A stretch of 64,000 nucleotides of DNA from RYN-230 sp963813975 (GCA_963813975.1 CAWFAP010000005.1:1-64000); one strand, 5' to 3'. Positions 33,195 through 42,222 are shown, numbered from the stretch's first letter. The notes: generated from the sequence alone by a model not told the origin. Numbers and translations are program-made.

Positions 33195-34034
33195 GTGATC
33201 AGCGTGGTGGTTCCGGCCCATGACGAGGCGCGGGTGATTGGCAGGCTGCTCGGGCAGCTCACCTCCGGCGCGCCCCAGGAGGGGCTCGAGGTGATCGTGG
33301 TGGCCAACGGCTGCCGCGACGACACGGCGCAGATCGCGGGCCGCTACGGGCCGGGGATCCGGGTGCTGTCCATCCCGGTGCCCTCCAAGCGTGAAGCCCT
33401 GCTGGCCGGCGACCAGGCCGCCACGGGCTTCCCGCGGATCTACGTGGACGCGGACGTGGAACTGAGGGCGGCGGACGTCCGCGCCCTGGCCGGCGCCCTG
33501 GCCCGGCCCGGCGCGCTCGCGGCGGCCCCGGAGCGGGTGCTGGCCCTGGCCGGCGCGTCCTGGCTGGTCCGCTGGTACTACGACGTGTGGGCGCGGCTGC
33601 CCGAGGTGCGCAGCGGGCTGTTCGGCCGCGGGGTCATCGCGCTCAGCGGGGCGGGCCACGCCCGCGTCGCCGGCCTGCCGCCGCTGCTCGCCGACGACCT
33701 CGCCGCGTCCCTGGTCTTCAGGCCGGATGAGCGGGTCATCGTGCCCGGGGCCAGGGTCGTCGTGCACGTCCCGCGGACCGCTGGCGACCTGCTGCGCCGC
33801 CGGGTCCGCGCCGCCATGGGCGTGAACCAGGTCGAGCAGGCCGAGGGCGGCCCCGGAACGTCGGCGCGGACCCGGCCGCGCGATCTGCTGGCCCTGGTCC
33901 GCGCGGAGCCGTGGCTGGCGCCCCGGGTGGCGTTGTTCCTCGCCGTCGCCGTGCTGGCCCGGCGCCGCGCCCGCCGCGAGGTGCAGCGGAATCAGTACTC
34001 GACGTGGCTGCGGGACGAGAGCAGCCGCGCCTGA
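33195..34034 (+). CDS. Family 2 glycosyltransferase, small form
   Basis: 279 residues from the GTG at 33195, where the family N-terminus begins (ISVVVPAHDEARVIGRLLGQL). Other motifs are EVIVVANGCRDDTAQIA, PSKREALLAGDQAATGFPRIYVDADVEL (DADV metal site near 88), and LLADDLAASLVF near 180. A hydrophobic helix near 245-262 (APRVALFLAVAVLARRRA) may bind the membrane. The same frame is open upstream, but that part is low-complexity Pro/Gly/Arg with no start signal. The 253-base gap before it (32942-33194) separates divergent genes; nothing firm is visible in it. Confidence 0.8.
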   Translation: MISVVVPAHDEARVIGRLLGQLTSGAPQEGLEVIVVANGCRDDTAQIAGRYGPGIRVLSIPVPSKREALLAGDQAATGFPRIYVDADVELRAADVRALAGALARPGALAAAPERVLALAGASWLVRWYYDVWARLPEVRSGLFGRGVIALSGAGHARVAGLPPLLADDLAASLVFRPDERVIVPGARVVVHVPRTAGDLLRRRVRAAMGVNQVEQAEGGPGTSARTRPRDLLALVRAEPWLAPRVALFLAVAVLARRRARREVQRNQYSTWLRDESSRA

Positions 34035-34150
34035 GCGAGGCTGGCGCCCGGGTAACGAATCACCCCGAGTACTGCGATCGTGACGAACCCGCGGGTGTCA
34101 TGAAATTGGGTGGCCAGTGTTGAAGAAAGCGTCAACCATCCGGTTTGGCT

Positions 34151-34194
34151 AGACGTCTTCCGTTGTGTGCCCCGGGGGGCACAGGCGGGACGTC
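34151..34194 (+). promoter_or_regulatory. AGACGTCT palindrome plus hairpin before the priming transferase
   Basis: AGACGTCTTCC (34151-34161) repeats exactly the 22336-22346 motif. A hairpin TGTGCCCC / GGGGCACA (34166-34173 with 34176-34183) follows, and a second GACGTC (34189-34194) can pair with the first to enclose it. The structure ends 19 bases before the GTG start at 34214. Confidence 0.45.
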
Positions 34195-34213
34195 AACAAG
34201 GACGGTGGGGCGC

Positions 34214-35671
34214 GTGTCGGGTAATACGGCCGTCAGTGGTGTGCGGCGCACTCGCGCACGGCTGGGCTCGCCGGACTCGGCGGCCTGGACCGGGGCCTAC
34301 CTCCGCCGGGTTGGCGTGGCTGACGGTGCCTGCGCCCTGGCCGCGAGCGTGCTCGCCTACGAGGTCCGCTTCGACGACCCTGGCTACCGGCCGGCCATCT
34401 ACCTCGCGTTCACCGGGCTGCTCCCCCTGCTCTGGATCTTGTCGGTGGGCCTGGCCGGCGGCTATGACGCCCGCTTCATCGGCGTCGGTTCCGACGAGTT
34501 CCGCCGGGTGCTGAACGGGGCGGTGAGCCTCACGGCCATAATCGCCATCGCCTCGTACGCGGTGAAGTTCGAGGTCGCGCGCGGTTACATGGTCATCGCG
34601 CTACCCTGCGCCACCCTGTTCGACCTGGTCGTAAGGCACCAGCTGCGCAGGCGGCTGCACCGGATGCGCAGCCGTGGCGTCTGCATGCGCCGGGTGGTGG
34701 CGGTGGGTCACGCCCCCGCGGTCGCCGACCTGATCGGGGAGCTGCGCCGGGGCACCTACCACGGCCTGTCGGTGGTCGGAGCGTGCCTGGCCGGCGGCAC
34801 CATGCTCGGTGAGATCGCCGGCGTCCCGGTGCTCGGCGGACTGACCAACGTGACCACGGCCGTCGGCTACCTCGGCGCGGATACCGTCGCCGTGCTCGCC
34901 TGCCCGGAGATGAACGGCATCCGGCTCCGCGAGCTGGCCTGGGACCTGGAGAAGACCGGCACCGACATGTGCGTCGCGGCCGCCCTGCTCGACGTGGCCG
35001 GGCCGCGGACCACCATCCGCCCGGTCGCCGGGCTGCCGCTGCTGCATGTGGACCACCCGGAACTGGCGGGCGGCAAGCAGGTGCTCAAGGGCGTGTTCGA
35101 CAAGGTGGTCGCCCTGTCGGTGCTCATCCTGCTGATGCCCCTGTTCGCGGCGATCATGCTGGCCATCCGGCTCGGTGACCATGGGCCGGTCTTCTTCCGG
35201 CAGACCAGGGTGGGCAAGGGCGGCCACATGTTCCCGGTATGGAAGTTCCGCACCATGGTGGTGGACGCGGAACAGCGGAAGGCCGAACTGTCGGCCCTTA
35301 ACGAGTCCGACGGCGCCCTGTTCAAGATGCGCAAGGACCCGCGGGTCACCCGGGCGGGCAGCTGGCTGCGCCGTTACTCCCTCGATGAGCTCCCGCAGCT
35401 GTTCAACGTGGTGCTCGGGGACATGTCGCTGGTCGGCCCGCGGCCCGCGCTGCCCACCGAGGCGGCCAAGTACGGCGACCACATGCGGCGCCGGCTCGTG
35501 GTCAAGCCGGGCATCACCGGCCTGTGGCAGGTCAATGGGCGATCCGACCTGCCCTGGGACGAAGCGGTCCGGCTGGACCTGCGCTACGTGGAGAACTGGT
35601 CGCTGGCCCTGGACCTGCAAATCCTGTGGAAAACCTGGTCTGCGGTCGTCCGGGGGCACGGCGCCTACTAG
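34214..35671 (+). CDS. Polyprenyl-phosphate sugar-1-phosphate transferase (priming enzyme of glycan assembly)
   Basis: 485 residues. N-terminal half: four membrane segments (residues about 30-135) and a CoA-binding-like Rossmann region (RRVVAVGHAPAVADLIGELRRGTYHGLSVVGACLAGG). C-terminal catalytic domain of the bacterial sugar transferase family: membrane hairpin FDKVVALSVLILLMPLFAAIMLAIRL, GPVFFRQTRVGKGGHMFPVWKFRTM, LRRYSLDELPQLFNVVLGDMSLVGPRPALPTEAAKY, and KPGITGLWQVNGRSDLPWDEAVRLDLRYVENWSLALD. All WbaP/WcaJ/CpsE-type landmarks are present, including the DE pair in YSLDELPQ. It transfers hexose 1-phosphate to undecaprenyl phosphate at the inner face and so starts the repeat unit. GTG 34214 is preceded by GGTGGGG; the frame is open to 34145. 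Confidence 0.9.
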   Translation: MSGNTAVSGVRRTRARLGSPDSAAWTGAYLRRVGVADGACALAASVLAYEVRFDDPGYRPAIYLAFTGLLPLLWILSVGLAGGYDARFIGVGSDEFRRVLNGAVSLTAIIAIASYAVKFEVARGYMVIALPCATLFDLVVRHQLRRRLHRMRSRGVCMRRVVAVGHAPAVADLIGELRRGTYHGLSVVGACLAGGTMLGEIAGVPVLGGLTNVTTAVGYLGADTVAVLACPEMNGIRLRELAWDLEKTGTDMCVAAALLDVAGPRTTIRPVAGLPLLHVDHPELAGGKQVLKGVFDKVVALSVLILLMPLFAAIMLAIRLGDHGPVFFRQTRVGKGGHMFPVWKFRTMVVDAEQRKAELSALNESDGALFKMRKDPRVTRAGSWLRRYSLDELPQLFNVVLGDMSLVGPRPALPTEAAKYGDHMRRRLVVKPGITGLWQVNGRSDLPWDEAVRLDLRYVENWSLALDLQILWKTWSAVVRGHGAY

Positions 35672-35712
35672 CCTGTGAGGCTTACGCCGCCTAAGAAGGG
35701 GCGCCTAGCCTG

Positions 35713-36474
35713 ATGACCACCGACGATGACCGCCTGGCCCGCGACCTGGCCAGCGAAGCGGGCCGCCTACTGCTCGCCCTGCGAGCCGAGGGTGGCGAGC
35801 CCGACGCGCTGCGCAAGGCCGGCGATCAGACGTCTCACGAGTTCCTTGCCGCCCAGCTCAGCGACCGGCGTCCCGGGGACGCGGTGCTGTCCGAGGAGGG
35901 CCGCGACGACCTCGCCCGGCTGGACGCGGAACGGGTCTGGATCGTGGACCCGCTGGACGGGACGAGGGAATTCGGGGAGCCCGGCCGGACCGACTGGGCC
36001 GTGCACGTGGCGCTGTGGGAACGCGGGGAACTGACCGCGGGCGCGGTCGCCCTGCCGGCCCAGGGCACGGTGCTGAGCACCGCTGAGCCGTCCCCCGGGC
36101 CGCCCGCCGTGACCCCGGGCCGCCCGGTCCGCGTGCTGGTCAGCCGGACCAGGCCGCCCGCCCTCCTCGACCGGCTGGCCCAGCAGATCGAGCTGACGCT
36201 GATCCCGATGGGCTCGGCCGGGGCGAAGGCGGCCGAGGTGGTCCGGGGCACCGCCGATGCCTATGTGCACAGTGGCGGCCAGTACGAGTGGGATTCAGCG
36301 GCGCCGGTGGCGGTGGCGGAGGCCGCGGGGCTGCACGCATCACGCCTGGACGGCTCAAAACTGGCCTACAACCAGGCCGACCCTTCCCTGCCGGATATCC
36401 TTATCTGCTCAGCGGGGCTTGCGCCCGTACTGCTGGATGGTCTGCGCGTGGCTGGTAGCTCAGCTACGCAGTAA
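35713..36474 (+). CDS. cysQ: 3'(2'),5'-bisphosphate nucleotidase, CysQ-like
   Basis: Inositol-monophosphatase superfamily, 253 residues. Metal-binding motif VWIVDPLDGTREFGEPGRTDWAVHVAL (WIVDPLDGT at about 76-84), LSEEGRDD (Glu of the first metal site, near 60) and WDSAAPVAVAEAAG (second motif, near 195). CysQ removes PAP left after sulfate reduction or sulfo-transfer. It sits 41 bases after the priming transferase and before cysDN, bridging the glycan and sulfate genes. Confidence 0.9.
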   Translation: MTTDDDRLARDLASEAGRLLLALRAEGGEPDALRKAGDQTSHEFLAAQLSDRRPGDAVLSEEGRDDLARLDAERVWIVDPLDGTREFGEPGRTDWAVHVALWERGELTAGAVALPAQGTVLSTAEPSPGPPAVTPGRPVRVLVSRTRPPALLDRLAQQIELTLIPMGSAGAKAAEVVRGTADAYVHSGGQYEWDSAAPVAVAEAAGLHASRLDGSKLAYNQADPSLPDILICSAGLAPVLLDGLRVAGSSATQ

Positions 36475-36531
36475 CGCTCCCGCGGGGGAGTGACCTGATC
36501 TCGTCCGTGCCCGACGACCGGAGTTTGCTTG

Positions 36532-37449
36532 ATGGCCGTGCGTTCTGACTATTCGCTCTCGCAGCTAGAAGTGCTCGAGGCGGAGTCCATCCACATCATG
36601 CGTGAGGTAGCCGCCGAGTTCGAGCGGCCGATCCTGCTGTTCTCGGGGGGCAAGGACTCGATCGTCATGCTGGCCCTGGCCGAGCGGGCGTTCTGGCCGG
36701 CCCGGATCCCGTTCCCGGTCATGCACGTGGACACGGGGCAGAATTTCCCCGAGGTGATCGATTACCGGGACCGCCGGGTGGCCGAGGTCGGAGTCAAGCT
36801 GGTGGTGGCGTCCGTCCAGGATTCCATCGACGCCGGCCGCGTGGCCGAGGAGACCGGCCGCCGGGCCAGCCGCAACCGGCTGCAGACCACCACGCTGCTC
36901 GACGCGATCGAGGGGAACCGCTTCGACGCGGTGTTCGGCGGCGGCCGCCGGGACGAGGAAAAGGCCCGGGCCAAGGAGCGAGTCTTCTCCTTCCGCGACG
37001 AGTTCGGCCAGTGGGATCCGAAGAACCAGCGTCCCGAGCTGTGGAGCATCTACAACACGCGGATCCGGATGGGCGAGCACATCCGGGTCTTCCCGCTGTC
37101 CAACTGGACCGAGCTGGACGTCTGGCAGTACATCGCCCGGGAGAAGCTCGAGATCCCGTCCATCTACTACGCGCACCAGCGCCGGGTGTTCGAGCGGGAC
37201 GGCATCCTGCTCGCCGAGAGCGAGTTCACTTACCCGGGCGATGACGAGCCGGTGTTCGAGGCGACTGTCCGCTACCGCACCGTCGGGGACATTCCCGTCA
37301 CCGGGGCCGTGGAATCCAGCGCGACGACGGTGTCGGACGTCATCGCCGAGATCGCGGCGACCCGGATCACCGAGCGGGGCCAGACCCGTGCGGACGACCG
37401 GGCCAGTGAGGCGTCCATGGAAGACCGCAAGAGGGAAGGGTACTTCTGA
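36532..37449 (+). CDS. cysD: Sulfate adenylyltransferase subunit 2
   Basis: Catalytic subunit of ATP sulfurylase (ATP + sulfate to APS). PP-loop ATPase fold of 305 residues: ILLFSGGKDSIVMLALAERAF (SGGKDS at about 38-43), FPVMHVDTGQNFPEVIDYRD, DAVFGGGRRDEEKARAKERVFSFRDEFGQWDPKNQRPELW, and WQYIAREKLEIPSIYYAHQR. The ATG at 36532 follows a CCGGAG site; a TTG one codon earlier gives the same frame. Stop and cysN start overlap (TGATG). Confidence 0.96.
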   Translation: MAVRSDYSLSQLEVLEAESIHIMREVAAEFERPILLFSGGKDSIVMLALAERAFWPARIPFPVMHVDTGQNFPEVIDYRDRRVAEVGVKLVVASVQDSIDAGRVAEETGRRASRNRLQTTTLLDAIEGNRFDAVFGGGRRDEEKARAKERVFSFRDEFGQWDPKNQRPELWSIYNTRIRMGEHIRVFPLSNWTELDVWQYIAREKLEIPSIYYAHQRRVFERDGILLAESEFTYPGDDEPVFEATVRYRTVGDIPVTGAVESSATTVSDVIAEIAATRITERGQTRADDRASEASMEDRKREGYF

Positions 37450-38759
37450 TGACGGCCACGGCGTACGACGTCCTGTCCCCCGAAGGGAGCAGGCCGATGG
37501 ACATCCTGCGGCTGGCCACGGCCGGCTCGGTCGATGACGGCAAGAGCACCCTGATCGGGCGCCTGCTGTACGACTCGAAGGCCATCTTCGAAGACCAGCT
37601 CGCGGCCGTCGAGCAGACCAGCAAGGCCCGCGGTGAGGAGTACACGAACCTGGCGCTGCTCACCGACGGACTGCGTGCCGAGCGGGAGCAGGGCATCACG
37701 ATCGACGTGGCCTACCGCTATTTCGCCACGCCGCGGCGGAAGTTCATCATCGCCGACACCCCAGGGCACATCCAGTACACCCGCAACATGGTGACCGGGG
37801 CTTCGACCGCCGACCTGGCCATCGTGCTGGTCGATGCGCGGAACGGGCTGACCGAGCAGAGCAGGCGGCACGCCTTCCTCACCACCCTGCTCCGGGTGCC
37901 GCACCTGGTGCTGGCGGTGAACAAGATGGACCTGGTCGACTATGACCAGCGCGTCTTCGAGCGGATCAGCGAGGAGTTCGCCGCCTTCGCGGCGAAGCTG
38001 GAAATCGGCGACCTGAGCTTCATCCCCATCTCCGCCCTGCACGGTGACAACGTGGTGCAGCGTTCGGAGAAGATGCCCTGGCACGACGGGCCCTCGCTGC
38101 TGCACCATCTGGAGCACGTGCACATCGCCTCGGACCGCAACCTGATCGACGTCCGGTTCCCGGTCCAGTACGTGATCCGGCCGCACCAGGCCACGGACCC
38201 GGCGCTGCACGACTACCGCGGGTACGCCGGCCAGGTCGCGGGCGGGGTGCTCAAGCCCGGTGACGAGGTGATGCACCTGCCGTCCGGGCTGACCACGAGG
38301 ATCGCCCGGATCGACACCGCGCGCGGCCCGGTCCCCGAGGCGTACTCGCCGATGTCGGTGACCCTGGTGCTCGAGGACGACCTGGATGTTTCCCGCGGCG
38401 ACATGATCTGCCGTCCGCACAACCAGCCCATGGCCTCGCAGGACGTCGAGGGCATGGTCTCCTGGATGTCCGAGAGCAAGCCACTGGCAGCGCGGGACCG
38501 GCTCGTGGTCAAGCACACCTCCCGGACGGTGAAGGCCATCGTCCGTGACCTGCAGTACCGGCTCGACGTGAACACCCTGCACCGGGACGAGAACGCCGAC
38601 CGGCTCGGGCTGAACGAGGTGGGCCGGGTGAGCCTGCGGCTGACCCAGCCCCTGTTCTTCGACCCGTACAACCGCAACCGGCAGACCGGCGGCCTCATCC
38701 TGATCGACGAGGCCACCAACGCCACGGTCGGGGCACTCATGATCACTGAAGGGCGCTGA
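37449..38759 (+). CDS. cysN: Sulfate adenylyltransferase subunit 1 (GTPase), without fused APS kinase
   Basis: Elongation-factor-like GTPase that drives CysD. G1 TAGSVDDGKSTLIGRLL (residues 24-40), G3 DTPGHIQYTRNM, G4 VNKMDLVDY, and two beta-barrel domains to residue 436. It ends after the third domain, so no CysC (APS kinase) is fused as in many actinobacterial CysNC proteins, and no separate cysC is in the window. The APS could go to CysH-type reduction or to a kinase elsewhere. Confidence 0.95.
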   Translation: MTATAYDVLSPEGSRPMDILRLATAGSVDDGKSTLIGRLLYDSKAIFEDQLAAVEQTSKARGEEYTNLALLTDGLRAEREQGITIDVAYRYFATPRRKFIIADTPGHIQYTRNMVTGASTADLAIVLVDARNGLTEQSRRHAFLTTLLRVPHLVLAVNKMDLVDYDQRVFERISEEFAAFAAKLEIGDLSFIPISALHGDNVVQRSEKMPWHDGPSLLHHLEHVHIASDRNLIDVRFPVQYVIRPHQATDPALHDYRGYAGQVAGGVLKPGDEVMHLPSGLTTRIARIDTARGPVPEAYSPMSVTLVLEDDLDVSRGDMICRPHNQPMASQDVEGMVSWMSESKPLAARDRLVVKHTSRTVKAIVRDLQYRLDVNTLHRDENADRLGLNEVGRVSLRLTQPLFFDPYNRNRQTGGLILIDEATNATVGALMITEGR

Positions 38760-38865
38760 GCGATCCAGGCGCGCCATCAGCAGGGGGCCGCAGCACCTAG
38801 GGGGTCAGTCCGCGGAGGGCGCCGCCACCGGGCGGCCCGTTCCCCAGCCGAGGCGGGAAAGCTCA

Positions 38866-41175
38866 GTGACCCCATTTCACGACCTGCATGACTACCTGGC
38901 CCTGCCCCGGCTTACCGGGCTGCGGCTCGCCCCGGACGGCAGCTGGCTGGCAGTGACCGTGTCGGCCCTCGCCCCCGACGGGCGGACGTTCAAGTCCAGC
39001 ATCTGGCGAGTGGACACCGGGGGCGGCCGCCCCGCGGCCCGGCTGACCCGGTCCGCGGAAGGGGAGGACAGCCCGGCGTTCCTGCCGGACGGTTCGCTGG
39101 CCTTCCTGTCATCCCGGCCCGCCCCGCCCGGGACCCGCCCGGCGCCAGTCTCCCGCCTGGAGCTGGCCGCCGCCCGTGACCCGGACGCCCGTGACCCGGC
39201 GGCCCGTGACCCGGCGGCCCGTGACCCGGCGGCCCCTGACCCGGCCGTCCAGCCGGCCCGGCCGCCCGGCCCCGATGAGGGGACCGCGCCCGACCCGGCC
39301 GCCCCGCGGGCCCTGTGGCTGCTCCCGGCCGCGGGCGGGGAAGCCCGCCGGGTCGTCGCGCCACCGGGCGGCATCAGCCGGGTGGCCACCGCCACCGGAG
39401 CGGGACTGGCCGCGTTCACCGCGGCCGTGCTGCCCGGCGCCAGCCCGGCCGACGCGGACGCGGAGCGGCGCCGGGCCCGCGCCGACGCAGGCGTCACGGC
39501 GATCCTGCACGAATCACCCCTCGTCCGGTACTGGGACCACGATCTCGGCCCGGACGAGCAACGGCTTCTGGTCCTCGACGTGCTGGCCGCTGAGGACGCC
39601 TGGAATGGGCCGGCCGCTCCCGGCGCCGCCACGGCCGCCGCCGCGCCGTCCCCGCGCGACCTGACCCCCCAGCCCGGCCGGGGGCTGGATGAGCACGTCT
39701 TCGACCTGACCCCGGACGGGCGCGTGGCCGTCACCGGATGGTCCGTCAACGATGGCGGCGGCGGGCTGCGCCAGGACGTCGTGGCCATCGACACGGTCAG
39801 CGGTGACCGCCGGGCCCTGCTCTCCGCCCCGGGATTCGACTTCACCGCGCCGCGGATCTCGCCGGACGGCAAGCGGGTCGCGGCCATCCGGGAACGGCAC
39901 GATAGCTATGACCAGGCCAGCGAGCTGACCGTGGTCATGGTGCCGCTGGACGCGGCTGCGCCGGGGATGGTGCCGCTGGACGCGGCTGCGCAGGGGACGG
40001 TGCCGCGGGACGCTTTGCCGTCCGGCGAGGGGCCGCCCGAGGGCGGCGCGGACCCGCTGGACCTGTTCCCCGGTCTGGAGCACTGGCCGGCGGAGCTGGC
40101 CTGGGCCCCGGACGGCTCAGGCGTGTTCGTCACCACCGCGGACCACGGCCGGGGCCCAGTGCTGCGGGCTGACCTCGACACCGGGGCCGTCACCCGGCTG
40201 AGCACCGACCACGGGGCCTACGCCTGCCTGTGCCCCTCGCCGGACGGGCAGTATCTCTACGCCCTGCGCTCGGCGACGGACAGCCCGCCGCAGGTGGTCC
40301 GGCTCGACGCGACCCGGCCCGGCGACCCCGAGTTCCTCCCGGGCCCGGCCGGCCAGCCGCCGCTGCCCGGCCGGCTGGAGGAGATCGAGGCCGCCGCGGC
40401 CGACGGCACCCCGCTGCGGGCCTGGCTGGTGCTGCCCGACCGGGCGAGCGCGGACACGCCCGCCCCGCTGCTGCTGTGGGTGCACGGCGGACCGTATTCG
40501 AGCTGGAACTCCTGGTCCTGGCGGTGGAACCCATGGCTGATGGCGGCCAGGGGCTACGCGGTGCTGCTGCCCGACCCGGGCCTGTCCACCGGCTACGGGC
40601 ACGAGTTCCTGGCCCGGGGGCACGGCGCCTGGGGCGGCCTGCCGTTCACCGACCTGATGGACATCACCGACGCGGCCCTCACCCGCGCGGACCTGGACGC
40701 CGGGCGGACCGCGGCGATGGGCGGATCTTTCGGCGGCTACATGGCGAACTGGATCGCCGGGCACACCCCGCGGTTCCGGGCCATCGTCAGCCACGCCAGC
40801 CTGTGGGCTCTGGAGCAGATGTTCGGGACGACGGACTGCCCGGCGGAGTGGCGCCGCCAGCTCGGGACGCCCGCCACCCAGCCGGGGCGGTACGCGGACA
40901 ACTCCCCGGACCGGCATGTCTCCGCCATCACCACGCCGATGCTGGTCATCCACGGGGACAAGGACTACCGGGTCCCGGTTGGCGAGGCGCTGCGGCTGTG
41001 GACCGACCTGGCCAGCCGGCCCGGCCACCTGGCCGGGTCCAAGTTCCTCTACTTCCCGGACGAGAACCACTGGGTGCTCGGTCCCGGCAACTCGCGCATC
41101 TGGTACGAGACCGTGTTCGCGTTCCTGGCCGAGCACGTGCTCGGCGAGCCGTGGGCCCGCCCCGGCCTCCTGTGA
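38866..41175 (+). CDS. S9-family serine peptidase (acylaminoacyl-peptidase / prolyl oligopeptidase type)
   Basis: 769 residues. N-terminal beta-propeller with WD-like LRLAPDGSWLAVTVSA, PRISPDGKRVAAIRERH, LAWAPDGSGVFVTTADH repeats up to about 490, then an alpha/beta hydrolase: PLLLWVHGGPYSSWNSWSW, GGSFGGYMANW (nucleophile about Ser621), IHGDKDYRVPVGEALRLW (about Asp700) and FPDENHWVLGP (about His735). No signal peptide, so cytosolic. Two in-frame repeat insertions in the propeller (five 15-bp and about two and a half 30-bp units) lengthen it. The GTG start has GGCGGGAAAG upstream. Not obviously linked to its neighbours. Confidence 0.92.
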   Translation: MTPFHDLHDYLALPRLTGLRLAPDGSWLAVTVSALAPDGRTFKSSIWRVDTGGGRPAARLTRSAEGEDSPAFLPDGSLAFLSSRPAPPGTRPAPVSRLELAAARDPDARDPAARDPAARDPAAPDPAVQPARPPGPDEGTAPDPAAPRALWLLPAAGGEARRVVAPPGGISRVATATGAGLAAFTAAVLPGASPADADAERRRARADAGVTAILHESPLVRYWDHDLGPDEQRLLVLDVLAAEDAWNGPAAPGAATAAAAPSPRDLTPQPGRGLDEHVFDLTPDGRVAVTGWSVNDGGGGLRQDVVAIDTVSGDRRALLSAPGFDFTAPRISPDGKRVAAIRERHDSYDQASELTVVMVPLDAAAPGMVPLDAAAQGTVPRDALPSGEGPPEGGADPLDLFPGLEHWPAELAWAPDGSGVFVTTADHGRGPVLRADLDTGAVTRLSTDHGAYACLCPSPDGQYLYALRSATDSPPQVVRLDATRPGDPEFLPGPAGQPPLPGRLEEIEAAAADGTPLRAWLVLPDRASADTPAPLLLWVHGGPYSSWNSWSWRWNPWLMAARGYAVLLPDPGLSTGYGHEFLARGHGAWGGLPFTDLMDITDAALTRADLDAGRTAAMGGSFGGYMANWIAGHTPRFRAIVSHASLWALEQMFGTTDCPAEWRRQLGTPATQPGRYADNSPDRHVSAITTPMLVIHGDKDYRVPVGEALRLWTDLASRPGHLAGSKFLYFPDENHWVLGPGNSRIWYETVFAFLAEHVLGEPWARPGLL
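39172..39246 (+). repeat. Five 15-bp tandem coding repeats
   Basis: GCCCGTGACCCGGCG units at 39172, 39187, 39202, 39217 and 39232 encode repeats of ARDPA in the S9 peptidase propeller. Confidence 0.85.
39937..40014 (+). repeat. Two and a half 30-bp tandem coding repeats
   Basis: Two nearly identical 30-bp units (39937-39966 and 39967-39996, encoding MVPLDAAAPG-like decapeptides) and a partial third copy, in frame within the S9 peptidase. Confidence 0.85.
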
Positions 41176-41267
41176 CCGGCCTCCCGTGCGTCGGCCCGCC
41201 ATGACCGGGCGCCCGTGATGGGGGAACTGAGATCGGGGAACCGGCGCCGCTGTGCCAGGCTGGGCCC

Positions 41268-42011
41268 ATGACGCGCGCGAACCTGGACAAGCGGCCCGGT
41301 GAGGTCTCGGCGATGTTCGACCGGGTCGCCGGCCGCTATGACCTGATGAACGACGTGCTCTCGCTGGGCCAGGATCGGTGGTGGCGCCGCATCGTGGCCC
41401 GGGCGGTCGGGGCGCAGCCGGGCGCGCTGGTGCTTGATCTCGCCGCCGGCACCGGGACCTCGTCCCGGACCTTCACGACCGGGGGCGCCGCCTGCGTCGC
41501 GTGTGACTTCTCGCTGGGCATGCTCCAGGTCGGGGCGCGCAGGCTGCGGTCGGCCCCGGCGGCCCCGCCGGTGCCCGGTGCAGCGGGGCGGGCCGGGCCG
41601 GTGCGGTTCGTGGCGGGCGACGCCCTCCAGCTGCCCTTCCGCGACCAGGCGTTCGACGCGGTGACGATCTCGTTCGGGCTGCGCAACGTGGCCGACCCCG
41701 GTGCCGCACTCGCCGAGATGCTCCGGGTCACCCGGCCCGGCGGGCGGCTGGTCATCTGCGAGTTCGGCCACCTGCCCTGGCCCCGGCTGAACACGGTCTA
41801 TGAGTCGTACCTGGCCACCGCGCTGCCCGCGGTGGCGCGGCGGCTTTCCGGCAGCCCGGAGGCCTACGACTACCTGGCGGAGTCCATCAAGGACTGGCCC
41901 GCCCAGCCCGAGCTCGCGCGCAGGATCACGGCGGCCGGGTGGTCCTCAGTACGCTGGCGGAATCTGAGTCTGGGCGTGGTGGCCATGCATCTCGCCCGCC
42001 GCCCGGGCTGA
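41268..42011 (+). CDS. menG: Demethylmenaquinone methyltransferase
   Basis: SAM-dependent C-methylation that completes menaquinone. UbiE/COQ5 family, 247 residues: VSAMFDRVAGRYDLMNDVLSLGQDRWWRR (residues 13-41, UbiE signature 1), LVLDLAAGTGTSSRTF (SAM motif I), DALQLPFRDQAFDAVTISFGLRNVADPGAALAEMLRVTRPGGRLVICEF (UbiE signature 2 region, near 120-165). The Shine-Dalgarno sequence is weak. It stands just before the MenJ-like reductase and the nuo operon, all of which make or use menaquinone. Confidence 0.93.
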   Translation: MTRANLDKRPGEVSAMFDRVAGRYDLMNDVLSLGQDRWWRRIVARAVGAQPGALVLDLAAGTGTSSRTFTTGGAACVACDFSLGMLQVGARRLRSAPAAPPVPGAAGRAGPVRFVAGDALQLPFRDQAFDAVTISFGLRNVADPGAALAEMLRVTRPGGRLVICEFGHLPWPRLNTVYESYLATALPAVARRLSGSPEAYDYLAESIKDWPAQPELARRITAAGWSSVRWRNLSLGVVAMHLARRPG

Positions 42012-42202
42012 CGGTGACCCGGCCCAGGCCAGCGACCCTGCGCCGGCGGGGCCAGTCCCGTCCCCCAGGCCAGCCAGCGCGCCGGGGCCGTCCAGCGAAG
42101 CTCACCGGCCCGGCCCCGCTGGCCGGGCCAGCCGGACCGGGCCCACCCCGCGGGGCGGGTTCGCGAGCGTTGCAAGAGAAGGTCTAGACTCCGGAAAGAG
42201 TA

Positions 42203-42222
42203 CTTGTGAAGCGGTTCACAAG
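42203..42222 (+). promoter_or_regulatory. Perfect Rex-like operator before the menJ-nuo operon
   Basis: CTTGTGAA-GCGG-TTCACAAG is a perfect 8-bp inverted repeat with a four-base spacer and matches the known Rex consensus TTGTGAANNNNTTCACAA. Rex senses the NADH/NAD ratio; in Streptomyces coelicolor it represses nuo, cyd and other respiratory genes. The site ends 20 bases before the GTG of the MenJ-like gene. A TAGACT -10-like box lies at 42184-42189. The rest of the 231-base gap (42012-42202) is GC-rich and shows no other signal. Confidence 0.8.
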
